From a virus, in IMG/VR virus record IMGVR_UViG_3300024520_000145, positions 1 through 44,134 of that record: a stretch of 44,134 nucleotides of DNA; one strand, given 5' to 3'. Within the stretch, counting starts at the first letter, position 1; each line of letters starts with the position of its first letter. The notes beneath the pieces were generated by a model. It was given only the letters and a program-made list of their open reading frames with translations, was not told the DNA's origin and did not search any database. Position numbers and translations under genes: made by a program. This document shows positions 7,669-12,739 of the stretch, piece after piece.

Positions 7669-7695
7669 GTACACAAAAATAAGTCTATATAAATC
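7669..7695. promoter_or_regulatory. Motif shared with the 11.8-kb divergent promoter region
   Basis: GTACACAAA and TATATAAATC occur here 8 bases apart. The same two elements occur at 11832-11869 but 19 bases apart, a difference of about one DNA turn. Both copies lie upstream of leftward operons (starts 7611 and 11793). This could be an operator or activator site. The elements are A+T-rich, so chance similarity is possible. Confidence 0.4.
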
Positions 7696-7780
7696 AATAA
7701 TTTATAAATAATAATATAAATTATCTGGTAAATATCTATTTATCCTAATGCAAAATCTTACCCGTTATACACCCACACCG

Positions 7781-7818
7781 TACTGTACGTATATACAGTA
7801 CTGTACGTATATACAGTA
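7781..7818. promoter_or_regulatory. Two overlapping LexA (SOS) boxes
   Basis: TACTGTACGTATATACAGTA occurs at 7781-7800 and again at 7799-7818, sharing two bases. Each copy fits CTGT-N8-ACAG and differs at only two positions from the enterobacterial consensus TACTGTATATATATACAGTA. They lie 170-207 bases upstream of the start at 7611, in a gene-free stretch (7612-7960) that is otherwise A+T-rich and shows no coding potential. A weak TATAAC at 7764-7769 on the minus strand could be the repressed promoter, but its -35 is poor. Host LexA binding here is a strong prediction, not a demonstration. Confidence 0.8.
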
Positions 7819-7921
7819 TATATTATATATATTAACTTATATATTATATATAGATAGACAAATATATATTATATTATTATTATCAATAAAGTAAGTACTA
7901 TTATATTATTACTATACGAGT

Positions 7922-7957
7922 AATGCCTCCGCTGCTATACTTAGCTACGGAGGTATT
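7922..7957 (-). terminator. Stem-loop after the 48-residue gene
   Basis: A 10-bp stem (7922-7931 with 7948-7957, one G-U pair, CCTCCG/CGGAGG core) encloses a 16-base loop just after the stop at 7961 on the minus strand. It lacks a real U-run, so it may be a weak or Rho-assisted terminator or an RNA-stabilizing hairpin. Its position separates the two-gene boxA unit from the LexA-controlled operon. Confidence 0.5.
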
Positions 7958-7960
7958 TAG

Positions 7961-8107
7961 TTACTCATGTACTTCTAATACATAGATTGATGATATTATT
8001 AGTTTAATATCATCACACAATTGACTCGCATGGTTCAAGTCCTCATTATCTAGACTATCTCTTAGTTTATCTTGAAGTGCTAATAGTAATATCTTTAGTT
8101 CATTCAT
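7961..8107 (-). CDS. 48-residue hypothetical protein
   Basis: A short leucine-rich acidic protein (MNELKILLLALQDKLRDSLD) that is probably all helical. AAGGA lies 6-7 bases before the ATG. It starts just after the 3' arm of the long-range stem (8124-8157) and is followed by a hairpin. No family is recognised; the ribosome binding site, helical composition and position support it as real. Confidence 0.6.
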   Translation of the reverse strand: MNELKILLLALQDKLRDSLDNEDLNHASQLCDDIKLIISSIYVLEVHE

Positions 8108-8123
8108 AGTGTATCCTTAGTTT

Positions 8124-8157
8124 AAAATAATATTCTTAAAGTATAGTTGACTTATTA
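8124..8157 (-). repeat. 3' arm of a 34-bp long-range inverted repeat
   Basis: Complementary to 8866-8899: 30 of 34 positions pair as Watson-Crick, and in the leftward transcript three of the four others are G-U pairs, leaving one mismatch. This arm ends one base before the stop codon of the 8159-8617 gene, so together the arms enclose exactly the two genes at 8159-8840. Confidence 0.85.
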
Positions 8158-8158
8158 T

Positions 8159-8617
8159 TTAGCTCAAGTATTCAAGACAATCTTTAGTATCAGTGAACCC
8201 AATAGTATCTTCACGAGGTAGTACTTTAGTTCGCTCAATCTCAATGTTATCTTGATGTTGTTTCAAGTCATTAACATCTAAAGTACCTTCACTTAATTGT
8301 TCTAATAAAGATTCTTTATTTAGTTTAGACTTACGTTGTTGTTTAGTCCAGTTACTTACACCTTCTTTACACATTGTATTATATCCACTAGAAGTAGACT
8401 TCTTAGCTCCATATTCACAATCGCTAATAGGTTCCCACTTCTTGTGGTAGTAACAAAATATTGCCACAACTTCACCATCTTCATCTCTTAGGACAGTTTC
8501 GCCATTATTCTTAGCTTCACACATAGCTTTAGCTTCTTCTAATATAGTAGAAACTTTCTTAGTGCTATTTAATTCTAAGAATTGGATTAGTTCAACGTAT
8601 GCTTTCTTAATAGTCAT
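8159..8617 (-). CDS. Zinc-ribbon-like early protein, paralog of the 4276-4752 gene
   Basis: A 152-residue protein colinear with the 4276-4752 product: TIKKAY start, RDEDGEVVAIFCYYHKKW, SGYNTMCKEGVSNWTKQQ, and a C-terminal DTKDCLEYL. The C-x2-H and MCK elements resemble an HNH-associated zinc ribbon that has lost its fourth ligand (Gly instead of Cys). AGAGAG lies about 7 bases before the ATG. It is the second gene of the unit enclosed by the long-range stem. Function unknown; the shared invariant blocks suggest nucleic-acid or protein binding through a metal-stabilized knuckle. Confidence 0.85.
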   Translation of the reverse strand: MTIKKAYVELIQFLELNSTKKVSTILEEAKAMCEAKNNGETVLRDEDGEVVAIFCYYHKKWEPISDCEYGAKKSTSSGYNTMCKEGVSNWTKQQRKSKLNKESLLEQLSEGTLDVNDLKQHQDNIEIERTKVLPREDTIGFTDTKDCLEYLS

Positions 8618-8637
8618 AATATTTCTCTCTTATAGTT

Positions 8638-8674
8638 TAGTTAACTTCTTGATATTAACTTTCGTTAATATCAA
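8638..8674 (-). repeat. GAAA-tetraloop hairpin and internal copy of the arm sequence
   Basis: In the leftward transcript 8649-8674 forms a perfect 11-bp stem capped by GAAA. Its edge, 8638-8656, is also complementary over 19 bases (one G-U) to 8861-8879 in the leader. The element lies between the stop at 8679 and the start at 8617. No U-run follows, so it is more likely an RNA-processing or switching element than a terminator. Confidence 0.7.
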
Positions 8675-8678
8675 TAAA

Positions 8679-8840
8679 TTATCTTAATGTTTTTACTTCA
8701 AATGTTAGACCATACATTTTGGCATTATACACTTCTTCATAAAAGTCGTAAGGTACAACATAACCTTCATCTATTGGAATACAAGGCCAATTACCTTCAA
8801 CTATTTCACCAAATTGTAGTGGAATTAAAAGTACTTTCAT
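8679..8840 (-). CDS. 53-residue hypothetical protein
   Basis: A short acidic, aromatic protein (MKVLLIPLQFGEIVEGNWPC then IPIDEGYVVPYDFYEEVYNA) that is probably a small beta-rich fold. AGGAG lies 7 bases before the ATG. It is the first gene after the boxA leader and lies within the long-range stem. The family is not recognised; the strong ribosome binding site and non-repetitive composition make it very likely real. Confidence 0.72.
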   Translation of the reverse strand: MKVLLIPLQFGEIVEGNWPCIPIDEGYVVPYDFYEEVYNAKMYGLTFEVKTLR

Positions 8841-8865
8841 AAGATTACTCCTGATTAATTAATAT

Positions 8866-8899
8866 CAAGAAGTCAACTACACTTTAAGAATATTACTTT
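8866..8899 (-). repeat. 5' arm of the 34-bp long-range inverted repeat
   Basis: Partner of 8124-8157. It begins one base after the boxA sequence and ends shortly before the ribosome binding site of the 53-residue gene. Part of this arm (8861-8879 overlap) can alternatively pair with 8638-8656, so the two pairings exclude each other. Confidence 0.85.
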
Positions 8900-8900
8900 C

Positions 8901-8920
8901 TTATCAAATTGTTAAAGAAC
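8901..8920 (-). promoter_or_regulatory. boxA-like antitermination signal of rrn type
   Basis: The minus strand reads GTTCTTTAACAATTTGATAA. The TCTTTAACAATTT core is the same as in E. coli rRNA leader boxA (GCTCTTTAACAATTT), where NusB/S10 load onto RNA polymerase. It lies ~60 bases into the predicted transcript from the promoter at 8985-9013, after a boxB-like hairpin. The sequence match is direct; Nus factor use is inferred. Confidence 0.72.
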
Positions 8921-8951
8921 TATCTTCGTCACAATCACATTCGTTATGACT

Positions 8952-8973
8952 TTGAGTAATTGTTGCTACTCAA
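8952..8973 (-). promoter_or_regulatory. boxB-like hairpin upstream of boxA
   Basis: A perfect 7-bp stem (8952-8958 with 8967-8973) closes an 8-base loop, just after the predicted transcription start near 8978 and ~32 bases before boxA. The order hairpin then boxA matches rRNA leaders. No phage N-like protein is recognised that would bind it. Confidence 0.6.
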
Positions 8974-8984
8974 GAATTAAATTA

Positions 8985-9013
8985 ATTATAGACTAATCAC
9001 TTCATAAGTACAA
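8985..9013 (-). promoter_or_regulatory. Leftward sigma70-type promoter
   Basis: TTGTAC, a 17-base spacer and a perfect TATAAT on the minus strand. Predicted transcripts start near 8978 and run through the boxB-like hairpin, boxA and the 53- and 152-residue genes. It is the best-spaced promoter near that unit. Confidence 0.7.
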
Positions 9014-9260
9014 CTATTTCTTAGAACAAAATCGTCTAAGTAAATAACTAAAAGTAATAAGAACTTAACTATATCTATATATTAGTTAAAAGTCTATTTA
9101 TATCAAAATATCTCCACACGAACACGTCACAAGACTTTATTTAGTTAGGCTTGTTATGATATTAAATAATGATTTAAGTTTGATACGACTTCATTGTGGA
9201 GTTCTCGATAAATTGAGCAAGATTATTGATAACTAAATGCTATAAGGGTTGCAATATACA

Positions 9261-9289
9261 ATTATAGTTAACTTGCATAGTGTATACAA
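9261..9289 (-). promoter_or_regulatory. Leftward sigma70-type promoter
   Basis: TTGTAT, a 17-base spacer and a perfect TATAAT on the minus strand; the predicted start is near 9253. A second, weaker element with an identical -35 context lies just upstream (TTGTAT at 9355-9360, 18-base spacer, TATAAG at 9331-9336). Together with 8985-9013 they form a tandem leftward promoter cluster. Confidence 0.65.
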
Positions 9290-9485
9290 TGTGTTAGTCT
9301 CACTTATATCTTATAATGTATTTAGTATAACTTATACAGTATACTGTTTATTGTATACAATATCCTGGTACATTGGTCTTACCATTGATTGCATGCAATC
9401 CTGGTTTTCCGCTTTGTCAAGGGGCTAGGGCCAGTCGGGGCCTGCTTGTGTCAATGGGAGAGTGTGTTTTTGAAGTAATTAATTT

Positions 9486-9518
9486 TGGGTAGCTTAATAA
9501 ATTTATATAAACTACCCA
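9486..9518 (-). terminator. Stem-loop downstream of terL
   Basis: A perfect 7-bp stem (TGGGTAG/CTACCCA) with a 19-base A+T-rich loop, 11 bases after the terL stop on the minus strand. On that strand it is followed by AAAATTAATT, not U residues, so it is not a canonical intrinsic terminator. It may stabilize the 3' end of the terminase mRNA. Confidence 0.4.
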
Positions 9519-9529
9519 GGTAATGCAAA

Positions 9530-11170
9530 CTATACAGCGTGCCCAGTATTTCTAGGCCTATAACTGTAGTCAACATGGTTTTTGCTTTGTTGACTTGACT
9601 CAGACTCATCAGTATTTAACGCTATACTTCTCATGACATCCGCGCCATGCGAGAACTCATCATGTACAGGAGTTTTCTTCCATACTTGTAACTTATCATC
9701 CCACTCTTTAGAGTAATTTAATAAGCATAACTGAAGGTATTCACATTTAGCATCTATAACCATGTCAGGTATCATGTCACGACAAGCTTCAATACCTTGC
9801 TCTATAGAAGTCTTAGGCATTGCTGTTACAGTAACGTGCCTGTGGTCATTCTTAGTTAACCAGTCATCGACGATGTCATACCTGCTTTTAGCTAGTCCAG
9901 AAGTTCCATTACCACTACCTAGCTCCCGCACGGCAATATCATGAGGCATCTTTAGCTCGCGGATGTCGTAACCGCGCTCAAATGCAATCTCAAGGTAATG
10001 AGGTAAGTTATACCCATTATTCCAGTACTCATCGATGATGCGCCACTCGCCTCTGTACCACTGTACAAAAGCCATAACAAAGTAATCGTCCACACCCAGG
10101 TCAAAGAAGACATCGGTATATAGATTAGGGTCGTAAGTGTCGACTTGCACTTTACCTTTACGCACGCAGTGCTCTGTGAAGATACGCGAGTAGTACGTGC
10201 CGTCCTTCGAGGCAGTAAATGCTTCTTCAGGTGTAGCTGGGTACTCTTGGTAGATGTCACCCTCGAGCTCCCTGCGCTGTGCAATCCAGAAGTTTCTCTG
10301 TTCCTGGGTAATTACTACACTTAGCTTATCTTCGAGTTCTTCGAAGTATTTACGCGCTTCACCATCTGCTTCCTGGTATATGTCTAGGACACAGTCAGGG
10401 TCATTAAGCCAGGATAAGAATACAGGATAAAAATCCTTGGGGCCCATCTGACCAGAATGGAGTGCTATAAGACTAGAATCCCAGGTCTTAGAGAAGTCAT
10501 TACGACCCTCAGCTGTACTCTCTATAATACCGGTGTTACCTTTAGCTAAGGCTTGGAGTGTACCGGTCTTGGTTTCTTTAGCGCGCTTAGGGTTACTATT
10601 AGCTATCTTACCGTACTCTGAGATATGCAAACGCTGTAGGGTAGCAGACCGGAAGGACACACGTATAAAGATAGTACTGTTATTTGAGAAAGAGTACTCT
10701 TTGGTGTTATCCTTAGCTACCCGGATGTCAAGAAACTCCTTGACGGCGTCAGAGAGGTGGTCCCAGGTAAATTTTATACGCTCTAGTAACGTAGCGGCTT
10801 CATCAGTACCTTGAGCCATAAGACCCAGGGTTAGATGCTCACACCACACGGAGTCGTCAAAGAATGATATGAGCCATAGAGTTGATATACCTTGCTGTCT
10901 AGACTTAAGTATGATTACACGTGGATGCTGTCTGGACTTACCGTATACTACATGTTGTGCGTAGTTCATGCGGAAGACTACAGGTTCACCATACTTATTA
11001 ATAACTTTATATAGATTATTCATTCTCCACAGTTTAGACTTGAAATATACGCGCTCTATATATTCTTTAGACACACCGTGTGGAATAGGGACATTAAAGA
11101 AGTTATAATGACCTTGAAGGTCTGGGTATATCTCATTAAACTGGTCTTCTGTTAGTGTCAAGTTACCCAT
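9530..11170 (-). CDS. terL: Terminase large subunit
   Basis: The DNA-packaging motor: an N-terminal ATPase and a C-terminal RNase H-fold nuclease that cuts the concatemer. The protein is 546 residues. The ATPase motifs are unusual: Walker A is KSRQQGIST (residues ~89-97) and Walker B is LHISE (181-185), with Ser in place of the usual Asp, a pattern of P22/Sf6-like terminases. Nuclease acidic residues appear in FFDLGVDDY and in HDEFSHGADVMR near the C-terminus. I set the start at 11170, where GGAG precedes the ATG by 6 bases, instead of the ATG at 11188. It overlaps terS by 8 bases. Lying on the strand opposite the other structural genes is notable. Confidence 0.93.
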   Translation of the reverse strand: MGNLTLTEDQFNEIYPDLQGHYNFFNVPIPHGVSKEYIERVYFKSKLWRMNNLYKVINKYGEPVVFRMNYAQHVVYGKSRQHPRVIILKSRQQGISTLWLISFFDDSVWCEHLTLGLMAQGTDEAATLLERIKFTWDHLSDAVKEFLDIRVAKDNTKEYSFSNNSTIFIRVSFRSATLQRLHISEYGKIANSNPKRAKETKTGTLQALAKGNTGIIESTAEGRNDFSKTWDSSLIALHSGQMGPKDFYPVFLSWLNDPDCVLDIYQEADGEARKYFEELEDKLSVVITQEQRNFWIAQRRELEGDIYQEYPATPEEAFTASKDGTYYSRIFTEHCVRKGKVQVDTYDPNLYTDVFFDLGVDDYFVMAFVQWYRGEWRIIDEYWNNGYNLPHYLEIAFERGYDIRELKMPHDIAVRELGSGNGTSGLAKSRYDIVDDWLTKNDHRHVTVTAMPKTSIEQGIEACRDMIPDMVIDAKCEYLQLCLLNYSKEWDDKLQVWKKTPVHDEFSHGADVMRSIALNTDESESSQQSKNHVDYSYRPRNTGHAV

Positions 11171-11651
11171 TGATTGCTCCAGGTACATCGCTCAAGAACT
11201 CACCATACGCAGGAGTATTATCAGCATAATTATTTTGCACATTAACACTAACAGCTTTAGAATTGAAGAAGGTGTCGTTAAGCTTACATAAGCAGTCAGT
11301 TAAATCTTTAAGCTCTGATATATGCTCAATCTTCATTGCTTCTAATCGTATACGCTCGTTAATCTTAAACGCTGTAGCTTGTAACTCACTATTTAGTCGC
11401 TGTAAACCGGTAGCGCCTTTAATTAGTTCATCTGTAGGCATATCAATAGTTGACTCAGCAGCAAGTAGAGCCATACCTTCAGGGTCCTCCGCAAGTAATT
11501 CATTTAGTTTACCTGCTTCCATAGCAGTATCGAACTCGCGACGCCATCTAAGTATAGTAGCGTAGCTTGTTTCTAAATCTGCGGCTATGACTTTTGGGTC
11601 TACGCCTTCATTTAACTTAGCTAGTGCTTTGTACTTCTTTTCTTCGCTCAT
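11163..11651 (-). CDS. terS: Terminase small subunit
   Basis: A 162-residue protein. The N-terminal helix-turn-helix (residues ~8-45: LNEGVDPKVIAADLETSYAT, then WRREF) would recognise the packaging site. The helical centre should drive ring formation, and the C-terminal tail would contact the large subunit. Its direct overlap with terL and its length match phage TerS proteins. It overlaps the small ribbon-helix-helix gene upstream by 35 bases, which implies tight co-expression. Confidence 0.87.
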   Translation of the reverse strand: MSEEKKYKALAKLNEGVDPKVIAADLETSYATILRWRREFDTAMEAGKLNELLAEDPEGMALLAAESTIDMPTDELIKGATGLQRLNSELQATAFKINERIRLEAMKIEHISELKDLTDCLCKLNDTFFNSKAVSVNVQNNYADNTPAYGEFLSDVPGAING

Positions 11652-11793
11652 CTTGTTCTTTCCATTGTCTTAATAAGTTAATAACTAAACCGCTAAAGTT
11701 AAGATTGTGTTTCTGACATAAGTATTTGACGTCCTGGATAAGCTGAGTATCTTGAGGCCTTGAGCCTTTGGACGAGAATGTATGAATAGCCAT
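11617..11793 (-). CDS. Ribbon-helix-helix-like small protein
   Basis: A 58-residue protein with AGGAGA 5-6 bases before the ATG. The layout, a short strand (AIHTFSSKG), a first helix (QDTQLIQDVKYLCQKH) and a second helix after NFS (GLVINLLRQWKEQ), resembles Arc/CopG DNA-binding proteins. As the first gene leftward from the 11.8-kb divergent region it could autoregulate the terminase operon or the opposing late promoter. The fold assignment is by eye. Confidence 0.68.
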   Translation of the reverse strand: MAIHTFSSKGSRPQDTQLIQDVKYLCQKHNLNFSGLVINLLRQWKEQDERRKEVQSTS

Positions 11794-11900
11794 AGTGTTC
11801 TCCTAAATAAAAATAATTATGCATTATATATGTACACAAATACACAAATATGTTAAATTTATATAAATCGCCATAATTAATTAAATTAGAGGAACTAGAA
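11794..11900. promoter_or_regulatory. Divergent control region between the two arms
   Basis: This 107-base stretch separates the leftward terminase operon from the rightward structural operon and must hold both start signals. It carries ACACAAAT twice in tandem near 11834-11849, the GTACACAAA/TATATAAATC motif also found at 7669-7695, and a TATAAT at 11823-11828 on the minus strand. No convincing -35 is visible on either strand, so activator-dependent promoters are possible. Confidence 0.6.
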
Positions 11901-12587
11901 ATGGCTAAATTAGCAGAACAGGTAGAAATAGCATTAAAAGGTATGACTGAGGTCGATGGTAAACAAACATTTCCAGAAGGTACCTCGGAGGATGTCATAT
12001 ATGCTGCGAACGCTGTACGTAGACAGCGAGATACTCAATCGAGCTTTACTAAGTCGCAAGAGAGAGTTAAAGCGCTTGAGAGCGAGAACAATCAAATAGT
12101 AGACCGTTGGTCTACAGACGTAGCTAAAAACTTGACCTCTGAACAACAGTCTGAGCTAGAAGAATTAAAAAATACAGACCCTGAAGAATGGCGCGTAAAA
12201 TTAAATGAGTATGAGAGTAGTAATGCTAGCAAAGTTAAAGACACACATACGGAAATTAAGAAGAAAGCGCAGCAAGAAACTGAGATGGAGAAGCGTACCA
12301 GACTGTTACAAGAACATAACGAAGCTAATCCTGACTATCAGCTTACTGATGACGTTATTGATAATGACTTACCTGCTGGTTATACTAAGCAGTTAGAAGC
12401 TGGTACAATAACATTTGAAGAGTTCTTAGACAAGAGCAATACATATTTAGGAGCTCCTAAGAAGATTAAACAATCTGAAGAAGCTCCGAATGAAACTGAT
12501 TTATCTGCTTTAGGTGGTAAAGACAAACCTTCTGAAGATGCTATAAAAGGTGAGGTTAAAGAATCTTACAAAAAAGAGACTTATTAA
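11901..12587 (+). CDS. Capsid scaffolding protein
   Basis: A 228-residue, highly charged, mostly helical protein with long coiled-coil stretches (residues ~50-155) and an acidic C-terminal region ending in a basic patch (KGEVKESYKKETY). Its composition, size and position directly before the major capsid gene fit an assembly scaffold that organizes procapsid formation and then leaves. GAGG precedes the ATG. The identification rests on context and composition, not on a signature motif. Confidence 0.75.
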   Translation: MAKLAEQVEIALKGMTEVDGKQTFPEGTSEDVIYAANAVRRQRDTQSSFTKSQERVKALESENNQIVDRWSTDVAKNLTSEQQSELEELKNTDPEEWRVKLNEYESSNASKVKDTHTEIKKKAQQETEMEKRTRLLQEHNEANPDYQLTDDVIDNDLPAGYTKQLEAGTITFEEFLDKSNTYLGAPKKIKQSEEAPNETDLSALGGKDKPSEDAIKGEVKESYKKETY

Positions 12588-12739
12588 GTTTACTTTTCAT
12601 GCATTTATGATAATATATAAATAGTCGAAGAATTGGATAGATTCCCTGTTTACAGGCTCTAGTAACCCGGTTCAGAGAGATAGACCCTTTCAGGATTCTC
12701 TATCGTGCTATTAAACTTTAATTAACTTAGGAATTTATT
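12588..12739 (+). other. Structured leader before the major capsid gene
   Basis: No gene is found. The region can form CCTGT/ACAGG (near 12646) and a longer imperfect stem between GATAG near 12637 and CTATC near 12700, enclosing a CCCGGTTCAG segment. It is more G+C-rich than the surrounding gaps. A processing site, a promoter or a stabilizing 5' leader for capsid mRNA could lie here; I cannot choose. Confidence 0.4.

Larger units (their letters stand above)
9014..9529. other. Gene-free control region after terL
   Basis: I find no gene with a ribosome binding site here. From low to high coordinates it holds: the complementary pair CTCCACA near 9113 and TGTGGAG near 9199; promoter elements at 9261-9289 and a weaker one at 9331-9360; palindromes at 9336-9347 and 9351-9360; the direct repeat GTATACAAT at 9282-9290 and 9353-9361; two TCCTGGT repeats near 9363 and 9401; and a short G+C-rich island near 9418-9445 with TTGACA on the minus strand on each side. 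A packaging site or replication origin is possible but unproven. Confidence 0.55.

Noticed and set aside
8124-8899. Terminal inverted repeats of an insertion element carrying two genes
   Set aside because: No transposase, no flanking target duplication, and the mismatches are G-U pairs in the leftward RNA; RNA pairing explains it better.
9336-9347. ACAGTATACTGT as another SOS box
   Set aside because: The half-sites are in the wrong order for CTGT-N8-ACAG, so LexA would not be expected to bind.
11699-11998. 99-residue minus-strand frame across the divergent region
   Set aside because: It overlaps the start of the scaffold gene and the better-supported 58-residue gene, and lacks a ribosome binding site.
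12620-12720. tRNA-like sequence (GGTTCAG segment) before the capsid gene
   Set aside because: No consistent acceptor stem, anticodon arm or 3' end could be drawn.
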